DNA from: Qipengyuania vesicularis | GTDB lineage: Bacteria; Pseudomonadota; Alphaproteobacteria; Sphingomonadales; Sphingomonadaceae | DNA: 64,000 nt | NCBI RefSeq assembly: GCF_019711415.1 | Contig: NZ_JAIGNJ010000001.1 | Location: 613,001 to 677,000 of the forward strand | Direction of reading: 5' to 3' | Shown here: positions 39,193 through 49,300 of the stretch, piece by piece | Numbering within the stretch: the stretch's first letter is position 1 | Layout: each line of letters begins with the position of its first letter | Translations under genes and position numbers: made by a program | Notes under the pieces: generated by a model | The model's input: the letters and a program-made list of their open reading frames with translations, nothing else | The model's database searches: none | Told to the model about the DNA's origin: nothing

Positions 39193-39216
39193 GTTCCACT
39201 CTTGTTCTATTGGAAC
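39193..39216 (+). promoter_or_regulatory. LexA (SOS) box upstream of recA
   Basis: GTTC-CACTCTT-GTTC at 39193-39207 is an exact GTTC-N7-GTTC. Its second half overlaps a palindrome TTGTTC-TATT-GGAACAA ending just past 39216. The site is 79 bases before the recA ATG. Confidence 0.88.
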
Positions 39217-39285
39217 AAACACGGTACATGCCTTCGCAGTTGATGAGTTGGAAACGGCTCTGGATATGCGAAAGGGGAATATGTC

Positions 39286-40347
39286 ATGGCGGCCAGTCTG
39301 AAGCTTGTAGAGGATAAGAAAGTGGACGCAGACCGCCAGAAGGCATTGGACGCCGCACTTGCGCAGATCGATCGCGCATTCGGCAAGGGCTCGGCTATGA
39401 AGCTGGGCCAGAAGGAAGCGATGAATGTGGAGGCGATCTCCACCGGCTCGCTCGGCCTCGATATCGCACTTGGCATCGGCGGCCTGCCCAAGGGCCGCGT
39501 GATCGAAGTTTATGGTCCGGAAAGCTCGGGCAAGACCACGCTGGCGCTGCATGTGATTGCCGAAGCGCAGAAGGCTGGCGGTACGGCCGCCTTCGTCGAT
39601 GCGGAACATGCGCTCGATCCGGTCTATGCCAAGAAGCTGGGCGTCGATGTGGATGAACTGATCGTCTCGCAGCCCGATACCGGCGAACAGGCACTCGAAA
39701 TCACCGATACGCTGGTGCGCTCGAATGCGATCGACGTTCTCGTGGTCGACTCGGTGGCCGCGCTTGTGCCGCGCGCCGAAATCGAAGGCGAGATGGGTGA
39801 CAGCCACGTCGGCCTGCAGGCTCGCCTGATGTCGCAGTCGCTGCGCAAGCTGACCGGCTCGATCAACCGTTCGAAGTGCATGGTGATCTTCATCAACCAG
39901 CTGCGCATGAAGATCGGCGTGATGTACGGCAATCCCGAAACCACGACCGGTGGCAACGCGCTCAAGTTCTATGCCTCGGTCCGCCTCGACATTCGCCGCA
40001 CGGGCCAAATCAAGGACCGCGACGAGGTGATCGGCAACTCGACCCGCGTGAAGGTCGTCAAGAACAAGGTCGCCCCGCCGTTCAAGCAGGTCGAATTCGA
40101 CATCATGTATGGCGAAGGTATCTCCAAGATCGGCGAAATTCTCGATCTCGGCGTGAAGGCCGGCGTGGTGGAGAAGTCGGGCAGCTGGTTCAGCTATGAC
40201 AGCGTCCGCATCGGCCAGGGCCGCGAGAATGCGAAGACCTTCCTCAAGGAAAATCCCGAAATGTGCGCCAAGTTGGAAGCTGCGATCCGCGGCAAAACCG
40301 ACGAGGTCGCCGAAGAGATGATGACTGGTCCGGACGCGGAAGACTGA
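39286..40347 (+). CDS. recA: Recombinase RecA
   Basis: 353 residues. It forms filaments on single-stranded DNA, drives strand exchange and triggers LexA self-cleavage. Walker A is GPESSGKTT at residues 77-85; MKLG near the start, [11 protein letters not shown]-like Walker B and [28 protein letters not shown] are intact. Ribosome site AAAGGGG upstream of the ATG. It is SOS-controlled via the box at 39193 and ends at a strong hairpin. Confidence 0.99.
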   Translation: MAASLKLVEDKKVDADRQKALDAALAQIDRAFGKGSAMKLGQKEAMNVEAISTGSLGLDIALGIGGLPKGRVIEVYGPESSGKTTLALHVIAEAQKAGGTAAFVDAEHALDPVYAKKLGVDVDELIVSQPDTGEQALEITDTLVRSNAIDVLVVDSVAALVPRAEIEGEMGDSHVGLQARLMSQSLRKLTGSINRSKCMVIFINQLRMKIGVMYGNPETTTGGNALKFYASVRLDIRRTGQIKDRDEVIGNSTRVKVVKNKVAPPFKQVEFDIMYGEGISKIGEILDLGVKAGVVEKSGSWFSYDSVRIGQGRENAKTFLKENPEMCAKLEAAIRGKTDEVAEEMMTGPDAED

Positions 40348-40440
40348 TCACGCCTCTTCAAGCGGGAGCGCGTGCGGCACTCTCCATTCCCCGCCGCACG
40401 TCATAGCCGGACTGTCCCCCGGCGCTCCCGGAAACACGGA

Positions 40441-40485
40441 AAGCCGGTGCGCGCGCTCTCTCCCATTGCCGCCGCACCGGCTTTT
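40441..40485 (+). terminator. Intrinsic terminator of recA
   Basis: Perfect 11-bp stem AAGCCGGTGCG / CGCACCGGCTT (40441-40451 and 40473-40483) with TTTT at the end. The rest of the 40348-40570 spacer has a weaker GGGAGCG/CGCTCCC pairing and no gene. Confidence 0.8.
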
Positions 40486-40570
40486 CGCGTCTGGTTGCGG
40501 GATTGGGTGAAATCTCGCTGGCTTCCAGCGCGTGCGATGCCTAGGCAGGTTCGCAAAGAGGAGATCCTGC

Positions 40571-41197
40571 ATGACCATCACCGTCCACCATCTCAACAAC
40601 AGCCGCTCGCAGCGCATCCTCTGGTTGCTCGAAGAACTGGGCGCGGATTACGAGATCGTCTCCTACCAGCGTGACGGTGAAACCAACCTCGCACCGCCCG
40701 AACTCAAGCAGGCCCATCCGCTCGGCAAATCTCCCGTGATCGAGGACAATGGCCGTCGCGTCGCCGAAAGCGGCGCGATTATCGAATATCTGTGCGAGCG
40801 TCACGGCGGTAAGAGCTGGCTCCCCGACCGCGCCAGCGATGCCTGGATCGATCACCTCGAATGGATGCAGTTCGGCGAGAGCTCCTTCTTCGTACCTGTC
40901 ATGCTCAAGATCATGGCCGGTCGCCTGGGCGCCGCTGCAGCCCCGATGATGCCCCGCGTCGAAGAGCAGCTCGAGGCACACATCCTCTTCGCGGAAGAAA
41001 ACATCTCCGACGATCTCCATTTCGTCGGCACCGACTGGAGTGCCTCCGACGTCATGATGAGCTTCCCCGCGGAGATCGCAGTCATGCAAGGCTATGGCGA
41101 GAAGGCCCCCAAGCTGGCGCGTTTCGTCGAGGCCATTCACGCGCGCCCGGCGTGGCAGCGTGCCCGCGAGCGTGGTGGGCCATACTTCGTCTGGTGA
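40571..41197 (+). CDS. Glutathione S-transferase
   Basis: 208 residues from ATG 40571, with GAGGAG upstream. The thioredoxin-like N-terminal domain begins ITVHHLNNSRSQRILWLLEELG, with the Ser in NNSRSQR at the glutathione-activating position, and contains the SPVIEDNG cis-Pro and ESGAIIEYL motifs. The helical C-terminal domain has DLHFVGTDWSASDVMM. Conjugates or reduces electrophiles; the substrate is not predictable. Confidence 0.92.
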   Translation: MTITVHHLNNSRSQRILWLLEELGADYEIVSYQRDGETNLAPPELKQAHPLGKSPVIEDNGRRVAESGAIIEYLCERHGGKSWLPDRASDAWIDHLEWMQFGESSFFVPVMLKIMAGRLGAAAAPMMPRVEEQLEAHILFAEENISDDLHFVGTDWSASDVMMSFPAEIAVMQGYGEKAPKLARFVEAIHARPAWQRARERGGPYFVW

Positions 41198-41207
41198 CCG
41201 CGCGCTC

Positions 41208-42680
41208 CTAGAATCCGTTCGCAACGTTTTCGAGCGCGGCATCGAGCTGCGCCCGCGAATAGCGGCGCCCATCGACAAAAACTGCCGCAATCCGGGTCGA
41301 GTTGGCGATATCGACGCTGGGGTCGGCATCGAGCAGGATAAGGTCAGCCTCCAGACCTGATACGACCCGCCCGATCCTTGCCTCGAGCCCAAGGAGCCGG
41401 GCCGCTCCGCTGGTGGCCCAGCGCAAGGCGTCCATCTCGCTCAATCCGGCCGTGACATAGTGTTCGAGTTCTTCATGCATGGAGAATCCGAAGAGGACAT
41501 AGGGATTACGCGCATCGGTCCCGGTCGGGATCTCGACCCCGGCGGCGAAAAGGTCGGCGAGGATCCGGTAATCCTCATCGTGCTGCAGGTCGAACAGCTC
41601 CAGTTGCTCGTCGGTATAGCGGGCAAAGAAGGCATCGGCAGCGGCCGCCCATTCGGCGCGAACCGAGGGATGGATAAAGCGCATCTCGGGTCGTGCCTTC
41701 TGCGCCGTCACCTCGGCGCGGGTAAGGTAGCGCTGCTGCCAGAAACTGAGGGTCGGCACATGCGCGGTGTCAGCCGCGAGGCTGACCTGGGCGAGCCGCG
41801 CCCTTTCGCTTGGCGAATAGAGGTCCGATGCAGGTCGTAATCCATCGCGGATGTCGCGCAGGATGGCGAAAAGGTCCTCGATGCTCGAGCTTCCCGGCAC
41901 GTATCCCGATGCCGGGTTGACGATGGCGCTCAGATAGCCGTCGAGATGCTCGACCGACCAGATTTCCGATCCATAGACTTCCTCGACACCGAACGCTCGC
42001 GGAGCGTGCCCGGCATAGCGCAAGCCCTGCTGCCCGGCTTCGTCCGCGATTGCTGCGAAAGTGTTGGCATCGAGGCCGAAGTAGACCTTGATGAAATCGT
42101 AGCCGGCTGCCTTGTGCGCCTGCACCAGGGCGCGCCCCTCGGCAGGCGAGGTCGCCACGTCAGAAGTTGCCCAGAATTGCGGGTTTCCGTCGATAATCGG
42201 CCCGGAGGTTACAATCTCCGGACCCAGAAGCGACCCGCTCCTTATCCGCTGGCGCAGCGTGAGCAGTTGCGGCGTCCCCCACATGTTGCGGACTGTCGTC
42301 ACTCCATTCGCAGGGAAGAGCGGCATCTCGTAATCGTCGTAGACATGCACATGCGCATCGATCAGCCCAGGCATCAGGACCTTGCCGGAGCCGTCGATCA
42401 CCGTCGTCGCGTCGGCGGGGGTCGAAGCGGTGGTTGCCACTTCCAGGATCAATCCGTCCTTGATCCGCACGGTCATTCCGTCGGACGCTCCGCTGCCGTC
42501 CATCGGCAATACGCGAACATTCGTGATGGCGATGTCCGCACCGGCGGCGGGAGGAGGGGTAGGCGTGGGTGTGGGACCTCCGCCGCCCCCTGACGAATTG
42601 CTACCGCCTCCGCAGCTCGACAGTCCGAGGAACAGCGCGCCCGCCAGGGCGATTGGCGAAAGCATGCGACCGGGCTTCAT
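41208..42680 (-). CDS. Amidohydrolase-family lipoprotein
   Basis: 490 residues. The signal peptide ends in a lipobox (FLGLSSCGGG), followed by a flexible Gly/Ser and TPTPTPPP linker. The catalytic part has the metal-binding HVHV in MPGLIDAHVHVYDD, a Lys in FIKVYFG, His in YAGHAPRAFG and WSVEHLDG, and Asp in PTGTDARNPY. It resembles imidazolonepropionase or Xaa-Pro dipeptidase-type amidohydrolases found in sphingomonads. ATG 42680 gives the signal peptide; the longer frame start does not. Confidence 0.9.
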   Translation of the reverse strand: MKPGRMLSPIALAGALFLGLSSCGGGSNSSGGGGGPTPTPTPPPAAGADIAITNVRVLPMDGSGASDGMTVRIKDGLILEVATTASTPADATTVIDGSGKVLMPGLIDAHVHVYDDYEMPLFPANGVTTVRNMWGTPQLLTLRQRIRSGSLLGPEIVTSGPIIDGNPQFWATSDVATSPAEGRALVQAHKAAGYDFIKVYFGLDANTFAAIADEAGQQGLRYAGHAPRAFGVEEVYGSEIWSVEHLDGYLSAIVNPASGYVPGSSSIEDLFAILRDIRDGLRPASDLYSPSERARLAQVSLAADTAHVPTLSFWQQRYLTRAEVTAQKARPEMRFIHPSVRAEWAAAADAFFARYTDEQLELFDLQHDEDYRILADLFAAGVEIPTGTDARNPYVLFGFSMHEELEHYVTAGLSEMDALRWATSGAARLLGLEARIGRVVSGLEADLILLDADPSVDIANSTRIAAVFVDGRRYSRAQLDAALENVANGF

Positions 42681-42792
42681 GGTCGTGGCATAGCATCGCT
42701 GCAGTCGCGCGGGCAATCGGGATTGGAAATCGGCGGCTGCGAAGCGTCATTGAAGCTTGTCGCGCGCGTGCCGATTGCCTAACTGCGCCCGC

Positions 42793-45456
42793 ATGACGTC
42801 GACCAATGAAATACGCCGCTCCTTCCTCGACTATTTCGGGAGCAACGACCACGCCGAGGTGCCGAGCGCACCATTGGTGCCGTTCAGCGATCCCACGCTG
42901 ATGTTCGTTAATGCGGGAATGGTCCCGTTCAAGAACGCCTTCACCGGTCTTGAAACCCCGCCCGCACCGCGCGCCGCGAGCTCGCAGAAATGCGTTCGGG
43001 CCGGTGGCAAGCACAACGATCTCGACAATGTGGGCTACACTGCACGGCATCACACTTTCTTCGAGATGCTCGGCAATTTCAGCTTTGGCGACTATTTCAA
43101 GGAACAGGCGATCGACCACGCCTGGACCCTGCTGACCAAGGAATGGGGCCTCGACAAGGACCGCTTGCTGGTTACCGTCTATCACACCGACGACGAAGCC
43201 TTCGACCTGTGGAAGAAGCGCACCGGCTTTGCCGACGAGCGCATTATCCGCATCCCGACCAAGGACAATTTCTGGGCCATGGGCTCCGACGGCCCATGCG
43301 GACCCTGTTCGGAAATCTTCTACGACCACGGCGACCACATCTGGGGCGGACCTCCGGGAAGTCCGGAAGAGGACGGCGACCGTTTCGTCGAGATCTGGAA
43401 CCTCGTCTTCATGCAGTTCACGCAGGAAGCGGACGAAATCGTCGGCGATTTGCCCAAGCCGAGCATCGACACCGGCATGGGCATCGAGCGCGTCGCTGCA
43501 GTCATGCAGGGCGTGCACGACAACTATGACACCGATACCTTCAAAGCCTTGATTGGTGCCAGCGAGGCGCTCACCGGCGTCAAGGCTGAAGGCGACCAGA
43601 CCGCTAGCCATCGCGTCATTGCCGACCACCTGCGCTCGACCAGTTTCCTTCTCGCCGACGGTGTTCTGCCAAGCAACGAGGGCCGCGGCTATGTGCTGCG
43701 CCGCATCATGCGCCGCGCCATGCGTCACGCGCATTTGCTTGGCGCGAGCGAGCCGCTGATGCACCGTCTCGTGCCTGCACTTGTCACTGAAATGGGTGCC
43801 GCCTATCCCGAACTCGTCCGTGGTCAGCCGCTCATCCAGGAAGTGCTCGAGCGCGAGGAGACGCAGTTCCGCCGCACGCTCGACAAGGGATTGAAGCTGC
43901 TCGACGAAGCCACAGGCGACATGGGCGAGGGCGGCACGCTCGACGGCGAGACTGCCTTCAAACTCTACGACACCTACGGCTTCCCATATGACCTCACCGA
44001 GGATGCGCTGCGCAACCGCGGAATCGGCGTCGACAAGGACGGTTTCGATGCGGCTATGGCACAGCAGAAAGCTGCTGCTCGCGCTGCGTGGAAGGGCTCG
44101 GGAGAGGCGGCCAGCGAGGAAGTCTGGTTCGACATCGCCGAGCGCGAAGGCTCGACCGAGTTTACCGGCTACACCTCCGACACGGGCGAGGCCGAGGTGG
44201 TCGCGCTGGTGAAGGATGGCAAGGAAGTCGACAGCGCAGGTGAGGGCGATGACGTTATCATTCTCACCAACCAGACGCCCTTCTATGGCGAAAGCGGCGG
44301 CCAAACGGGCGATGCCGGACGCATCTGGACGCCCGAGGGGTTCGAGGCATCGGTCTCGACCACCAACAAGCCGCTCGGCCGCCTGCACACGCATATTGCG
44401 AAGATCGCCAAGGGTAGCGTGAAGGTGGGTGATGCCGTCCATCTCGAAATCGACGCTGAACGCCGCGACCGCATTCGTGCCAACCACTCGGCCACGCACC
44501 TCGTCCATGCCGCGCTACGCAACCGGCTCGGCGGCCACGTGACGCAGAAGGGCTCGCTGGTTTCCGACGATCGCTTCCGCTTCGACTTCTCGCACCCCAA
44601 GCCGCTGGGCGATGACGACATCGCCGCGATCGAGGCAGAGGTGAACGAGGAGATCCGCGCCAACGAAACAGTCGGCACGCGCCTGATGACGCCCGACGAT
44701 GCCGTGGCTGCCGGCGCGCTCGCGCTGTTCGGGGAGAAGTATGGCGATGAGGTTCGCGTGCTCTCGATGGGTCGCAAGGGCGGTGAGGGCAAGAACTACT
44801 CGGTCGAACTATGCGGCGGCACCCACGTCGAGGCGACCGGCGATATCGGCCTGTTCAAGATTGTCAGCGAAAGCGCGGTCAGCTCGGGCGTGCGCCGTAT
44901 CGAGGCGCTCACCGGAGAAGCGGCCCGCCAGTGGTTGCTCGCTCGTGATGAAACCGTCCGTGCCATTGCCGGAGCGCTGAAGACCTCGCCGGACGAGGCG
45001 GCGGCCCGTGTGTCTGCGCTGGTCGACGAGCGCAAGCGGCTCGAAAAGGCATTGGCCGAGGCCAAGCGCGCATTGGCGCTGGGCGGCGGTGGTTCCGGCG
45101 ACGAGGCGAGCGCCGATGAAGATGTCGGCGGCGTGACTTTCTCCGGACAGGTGATCGATGGCCTCAATCCCAAAGAATTGCGTCCGCTGCTCGACGAAGC
45201 CAAGACACGCATGGGTTCGGGCATAGCCGCGATCTGCGCCGTGAATGACGGCAAGGGCGCCTTTGCCGTGGCGGTGACCGACGATCTCACCGACCGCTTC
45301 AGCGCGGTAGACCTCGTGCGTGCCGGCGTGGAAGCGCTGGGGGGCAAAGGAGGCGGCGGCCGTGCGGACATGGCGCAGGGCGGCGGGCCTGACGGATCGA
45401 AAGCCGATGATGCGATTGCCGCCGTGCGTGGGGCTCTGGCCAAAGAAAACGCCTGA
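42793..45456 (+). CDS. alaS: Alanyl-tRNA synthetase
   Basis: 887 residues. Class II aminoacylation core at the N-terminus ([33 protein letters not shown]), editing domain with [12 protein letters not shown] and [13 protein letters not shown] metal ligands, then the C-terminal coiled region. Start [11 protein letters not shown] at 42793. It follows recA in the common alphaproteobacterial order, here with two inserted genes. The stop lies within the hairpin at 45451. Confidence 0.98.
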   Translation: MTSTNEIRRSFLDYFGSNDHAEVPSAPLVPFSDPTLMFVNAGMVPFKNAFTGLETPPAPRAASSQKCVRAGGKHNDLDNVGYTARHHTFFEMLGNFSFGDYFKEQAIDHAWTLLTKEWGLDKDRLLVTVYHTDDEAFDLWKKRTGFADERIIRIPTKDNFWAMGSDGPCGPCSEIFYDHGDHIWGGPPGSPEEDGDRFVEIWNLVFMQFTQEADEIVGDLPKPSIDTGMGIERVAAVMQGVHDNYDTDTFKALIGASEALTGVKAEGDQTASHRVIADHLRSTSFLLADGVLPSNEGRGYVLRRIMRRAMRHAHLLGASEPLMHRLVPALVTEMGAAYPELVRGQPLIQEVLEREETQFRRTLDKGLKLLDEATGDMGEGGTLDGETAFKLYDTYGFPYDLTEDALRNRGIGVDKDGFDAAMAQQKAAARAAWKGSGEAASEEVWFDIAEREGSTEFTGYTSDTGEAEVVALVKDGKEVDSAGEGDDVIILTNQTPFYGESGGQTGDAGRIWTPEGFEASVSTTNKPLGRLHTHIAKIAKGSVKVGDAVHLEIDAERRDRIRANHSATHLVHAALRNRLGGHVTQKGSLVSDDRFRFDFSHPKPLGDDDIAAIEAEVNEEIRANETVGTRLMTPDDAVAAGALALFGEKYGDEVRVLSMGRKGGEGKNYSVELCGGTHVEATGDIGLFKIVSESAVSSGVRRIEALTGEAARQWLLARDETVRAIAGALKTSPDEAAARVSALVDERKRLEKALAEAKRALALGGGGSGDEASADEDVGGVTFSGQVIDGLNPKELRPLLDEAKTRMGSGIAAICAVNDGKGAFAVAVTDDLTDRFSAVDLVRAGVEALGGKGGGGRADMAQGGGPDGSKADDAIAAVRGALAKENA

Positions 45457-45477
45457 CCGGCACGAAGCTGGTCAGGC
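45451..45477 (+). terminator. Hairpin at the alaS stop
   Basis: GCCTGACC / GGTCAGGC stem (45451-45458 and 45470-45477) with an 11-base loop. It contains the alaS stop codon itself. Pyrimidine-rich CTGCTTCTCCTCTCT follows, without a clean T run. Confidence 0.6.
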
Positions 45478-45503
45478 GCTGCTTCTCCTCTCTCAGGAGA
45501 TAA

Positions 45504-45683
45504 TCAGGCGTTGGGCGTGCTTTTGGTTACGCCGCTCGAGCCCTGCTCGATATCGTAGCCCTCGGTGTCGCCGGGCGCGCCGCGCTGGTCGGTCGGTGCC
45601 TGGTCCATCTGCGGCTCAGCCACATTCTGCGGCTTGAACTTCTCGTCGTTGGGTGTCGGCTTTGTCGGATCGATGTCACTCAT
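45504..45683 (-). CDS. Small hydrophilic protein of unknown function
   Basis: 59 residues, start ATG 45683 with AAAAGGAG upstream. The sequence (MSDIDPTKPTPNDEKFKPQN...) is proline- and acid-rich with no hydrophobic core, so it is probably disordered. Such small stress-type proteins are common in sphingomonads, but no role is known. It is convergent with alaS and follows the antiporter gene's end region on the opposite side. Confidence 0.6.
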   Translation of the reverse strand: MSDIDPTKPTPNDEKFKPQNVAEPQMDQAPTDQRGAPGDTEGYDIEQGSSGVTKSTPNA

Positions 45684-45728
45684 TTTACTCTCCTTTTGCC
45701 TTACCAACGCATGGGGAGAGGCAAAGGT

Positions 45729-47489
45729 TCAACCATCCGCCGCGCTCGAGCGTAGCTTCGGCTTGTAGTCGAGCGCGCCGCGTTCCTCGATCTGCGCGCG
45801 GAACTCGTCGCGCTTCTCGTGGATCGACGCGATAACAGGGCCCATCGCGACGCCGATATCGACCAGCACCGCCTCGGTCAGCTGGAGCGTGGCCTCAAGC
45901 GTTTCGGGCACGGCATGGCTCGCCCCGGCCCGGTAGAGTTCCGCCGCATGGCCTACATCGCGCGCACGTGCGACGATCAGCAGGTCGGGGTATTCCTGTC
46001 GCAGTTTGGCGACGAGGCGCTGGACCAGCACGGGTTCGTCCATGGTCAGCACCACGGCGAGAGCCTGCTCTATGCCCAACCGGTGAAGGGCGTCACCGCG
46101 AGAGGCATCTCCGAAGACGGCGCGATAGCCCTTGCGCTTGGCGCTTTCGATCATGTCGGCGTCGGCATCGAGCGCAACATAGGGCTTATCATGCACGGTA
46201 AGCATCTGCGCGATCAGCCGTCCCACGCGTCCAGCGCCGATGATGATGACCTTGCGCTCGCCTTCATCTTCCTCGGGCAACTCGGGCGCGGGCTCGACCC
46301 GGCGGGCCACGATCCGACCGAGACGGGCGAGCAGCGGTGTGATGGTTAGGCCGATGGCGGTCACGATCTGCCAGAACTGCGCCGTGCCGGGCTGGATCAG
46401 GAGCGCGGAACTCGCTGCGGCGAGCACGATCAGCGTGGTTTCCGAAGGGCTCGCCATCAGTATGCCCGTCTCGGCCGCCGTGCTGCGGCGAGCACCCATC
46501 AGACGTAGCAGGACGCCTGTCAGCACCGCCTTGAACACCAGCACGCCGACCACGGCGACGGCGATCGACCCGAGATATTCCCAGATAGTGGCGAGATCGA
46601 TGCTCATGCCCACGGTGATCAGGAAGATACCGAGAGCGAGGCCCTTGAAGGGCTCCATGATGCTTTCGACCTCGGTGTGATATTCGGTTTCGGCGATGAG
46701 AAGGCCAGCGATCAGCGCGCCGACGATGGGCGAAAGGCCGACCGCGGCAGTCGCAAGGCTGGCACCGATCACGACGAGCATTGCGGCGGCAAGGAATAGC
46801 TCGGGGCTCTTGGTCCGTGCGGCCTGGGCGAAGAGGCGGGGAAGGGCAAAACGCCCGACGATCATCATGACCGCAATGACGAGCGCGCCCTGCCACATGG
46901 TCGTGAGCAAGCCGTCCCACCCCTCCGACGCGGCATTGGGGGCCATGGCGCCGAGAATGAAGACGATCGGTACGATCATGATGTCTTCGAACAGCAGCAT
47001 GGAGAGCGCCGCGCGCCCGACCGGGCTGGTGCTGCCCGAAATCGGCAACACGATGGCGGTGGAGGAGAAGGCGAGCGCAAAGCCGAGCGCCAGCGCACCG
47101 ATCCAGTACTGCCCCATCATCGACAGCACGACCGCGAGGCACAGCCCGCCAATCAGGAGTTCCGCCGCACCCAGCCCAAAGACGAGCCGCCTGAGCTGCC
47201 ACAGGCGCTTGAAGGAAAGTTCCAGCCCGATGGCGAACAGCAGCAGGATGATCCCGAACTCGGCGAACAAGTCGAGCGCGTCCGGGTCCGATATGGTTAT
47301 GTGTTCAAGCCATGGTCGTTCGAACACCAGCTGGCCGAGACCATATGGCCCGACGAGGATGCCGATCAGGATGAACCCGATCACCGGCGTGATGCGGAAG
47401 CGGGTGAAAACGGGAATGACGAGCCCCGCGGCGCCCAAAATGACGAGCGCGTCGGAGAGTGCCGGAGATGCAAGTTCGCCCGATGCCAT
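45729..47489 (-). CDS. CPA2-family cation/proton antiporter with RCK domain
   Basis: 586 residues. About 12 membrane helices from residues 10-390 (FGIILLLFAIGLELS, FSSTAIVLPIS, GLSPIVGALIAGLLIAETEY) as in KefB/YbaL. A TrkA-N/RCK domain from about residue 415 binds nucleotide through VIIIGAGRVGRLIAQML. It exchanges K+ or Na+ for protons at the inner membrane. No glutathione-specific KefF partner gene is adjacent, so gating ligand is unknown. Confidence 0.93.
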   Translation of the reverse strand: MASGELASPALSDALVILGAAGLVIPVFTRFRITPVIGFILIGILVGPYGLGQLVFERPWLEHITISDPDALDLFAEFGIILLLFAIGLELSFKRLWQLRRLVFGLGAAELLIGGLCLAVVLSMMGQYWIGALALGFALAFSSTAIVLPISGSTSPVGRAALSMLLFEDIMIVPIVFILGAMAPNAASEGWDGLLTTMWQGALVIAVMMIVGRFALPRLFAQAARTKSPELFLAAAMLVVIGASLATAAVGLSPIVGALIAGLLIAETEYHTEVESIMEPFKGLALGIFLITVGMSIDLATIWEYLGSIAVAVVGVLVFKAVLTGVLLRLMGARRSTAAETGILMASPSETTLIVLAAASSALLIQPGTAQFWQIVTAIGLTITPLLARLGRIVARRVEPAPELPEEDEGERKVIIIGAGRVGRLIAQMLTVHDKPYVALDADADMIESAKRKGYRAVFGDASRGDALHRLGIEQALAVVLTMDEPVLVQRLVAKLRQEYPDLLIVARARDVGHAAELYRAGASHAVPETLEATLQLTEAVLVDIGVAMGPVIASIHEKRDEFRAQIEERGALDYKPKLRSSAADG

Positions 47490-47538
47490 GGTTTGGGTCT
47501 AGCCAGCCGATATTACGAAGTCACGGCGCTTGTTCGGC

Positions 47539-49194
47539 TTAGCCACCGCCTGGTCCGGTCGGCCCCAATGGTTCGCGGCGCGGGCGCGGCTTTCCGGGGT
47601 GTTTCCCGTCTTCGTCCCACTCGATGCGGTAAAGGTCGAAGCGGCGGTCTGCGAGATTGCGCACCGTGCCTTCCGCGCGCGCCCATTGGAGGTCGGCAAG
47701 GTTGATGTCGCTGATGGTCAGCGTCTCGACATTCTCGCTGGCTTCGGCAGCGATGCCGTCGCGCGCGAAGGGGAAGTCGCAGGGCGTCAGGATGCAGCTT
47801 TGCGCATACTGGATGTCCATATTGGCGACATTCGGGAGGTTGCCGACATTGCCGGACAGCACCACGAAACACTGGTTCTCGATCGCCCGCGCCTGCCCGC
47901 AATAGCGCACGCGCAGGTATCCTTGCCGGCTATCGGTGCAGAAGGGCACGAAGATGATACGCGCGCCCTCGTCGGCGAGGCGGCGGGAGAGTTCGGGGAA
48001 TTCGCTGTCGTAGCAAATCTGGACGCCGATAGGGCCGCAGTCGGTTTGGATCACTTCGACCTTGTCGCCGCCCTTGATGTTCCACCAGTACCGCTCGTTC
48101 GGGGTGGGGTGGATCTTCTCCTGCGCATGGACCGAGCCATCGCGAAGGCAGACATAGGCGATGTTGTGGATGTCCCCGTCGTCCATGCGGGTGGGATGGC
48201 TGCCGGCGATGATGTTGATGTTGTATCGCATCGCCATCTCGGAAATGTCGTCGCGCAGGCGGGGTGTGTATTCCGACAGGCGCTCGATCGCCTCGACGGG
48301 AGAGAGCTCCTTCGGCTCGAAGCTCAGCAGCATCAGCGTGAAGAGTTCGGGAAAGACGATGAAGTCTGCTTCGTAATCGCTTGCAACATCGACGAAATAT
48401 TCGATGGCTCGCATGAACTCATCATAGTCCGCCACCTGGCGCGCCTGCAGTTGGCAAGTGGCCACGCGAACCGATTCCACGCCCCGGGGCAGGCGTTTCT
48501 TCACCGGCTGGTCGCGCTCCACATAGGGGTTGCGCCAGACCATCATAACGGCATTCGCCATGCTGGCCTTGTCCTCGGGCAGATAGCCCTCGATGATCCG
48601 CTCTGGTTCGAACCCGTTGGCCATCTGGAAGCGCAGGACGGGGTCGTGCAGCTTCTTTTCCAGTACCTGCTCGAGATAATCCTTCGGCCCCGTCACACGG
48701 CGGCGGTAACGACGATAATTCGGCATGCGGCCGGCAAAGACGATGCCGGTGAGGTCCTTTTCCTCGGCCAGCGCACGCCGTTCTTCGTAGAGACGACGGC
48801 CGATGCGGACACCGCGCACCTTGGGATCGACGCACATCTCGTAGCCATAGAGCCAGTCGCCGGTTGGATCGTGGCGGCTGCCGTAGCCATTGCCGGTGAT
48901 CTCGTCCCAATCATGGTCCTGGAAGGCGAGCGCCTCGGCGACCTGCATGGTCGCGCAATATCCGACCACCTCGTCATCGAGCAGCGCGACGAAGCAGCCT
49001 TCCTTGAAGTTGTTGATCTGCCCGCGGATTTCGCCGTGGGTATAGGCGGGCATATCCTCGTAAACCCGGCGCACCAGGTTGGCGATGCCCGGGATGTCCT
49101 TGATCATCGCGTTGCGAACGTCGAGCCGCTTCTGGCCGAACTTTTCGCTGCCCTTGCGGCGGACACTACGCTTTGCTGCTGGCTGCTTGGCCAT
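47539..49194 (-). CDS. GNAT acetyltransferase fused to carbon-nitrogen hydrolase
   Basis: 551 residues. Residues about 25-220 are a GNAT domain (MCVDPKVRGVRIGRRLYEERRAL is the acetyl-CoA loop). Residues about 240-530 are a nitrilase-fold amidase with the triad Glu in FIVFPELF (about 285), Lys in AQEKIHPTPNE (about 360) and Cys in GVQICYDSEFPE (about 393). The fusion is a known type (YafV/Nit plus GNAT) whose natural substrate is unclear. The basic N-terminus (MAKQPAAKRSVRRKGSEK) is unusual for a metabolic enzyme and may bind nucleic acid or be disordered. Confidence 0.93.
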   Translation of the reverse strand: MAKQPAAKRSVRRKGSEKFGQKRLDVRNAMIKDIPGIANLVRRVYEDMPAYTHGEIRGQINNFKEGCFVALLDDEVVGYCATMQVAEALAFQDHDWDEITGNGYGSRHDPTGDWLYGYEMCVDPKVRGVRIGRRLYEERRALAEEKDLTGIVFAGRMPNYRRYRRRVTGPKDYLEQVLEKKLHDPVLRFQMANGFEPERIIEGYLPEDKASMANAVMMVWRNPYVERDQPVKKRLPRGVESVRVATCQLQARQVADYDEFMRAIEYFVDVASDYEADFIVFPELFTLMLLSFEPKELSPVEAIERLSEYTPRLRDDISEMAMRYNINIIAGSHPTRMDDGDIHNIAYVCLRDGSVHAQEKIHPTPNERYWWNIKGGDKVEVIQTDCGPIGVQICYDSEFPELSRRLADEGARIIFVPFCTDSRQGYLRVRYCGQARAIENQCFVVLSGNVGNLPNVANMDIQYAQSCILTPCDFPFARDGIAAEASENVETLTISDINLADLQWARAEGTVRNLADRRFDLYRIEWDEDGKHPGKPRPRREPLGPTGPGGG

Positions 49195-49232
49195 TCAAAC
49201 CCCGTCTAAATTCTGGCGACCCCAAACGAAAA

Positions 49233-49257
49233 CGGGGTCGGCTTCACGCCGACCCCG
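49233..49257 (-). terminator. Intrinsic terminator of icd
   Basis: Ten-bp stem CGGGGTCGGC / GCCGACCCCG with loop TTCAC. On the minus strand it is followed by TTTTCGTTT, so it ends the icd transcript before the GNAT-nitrilase gene. Confidence 0.85.
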
Positions 49258-49300
49258 ATGATCTGGCTTATCCGGGTAATGCCCCAGATGCGCTGAAGTT

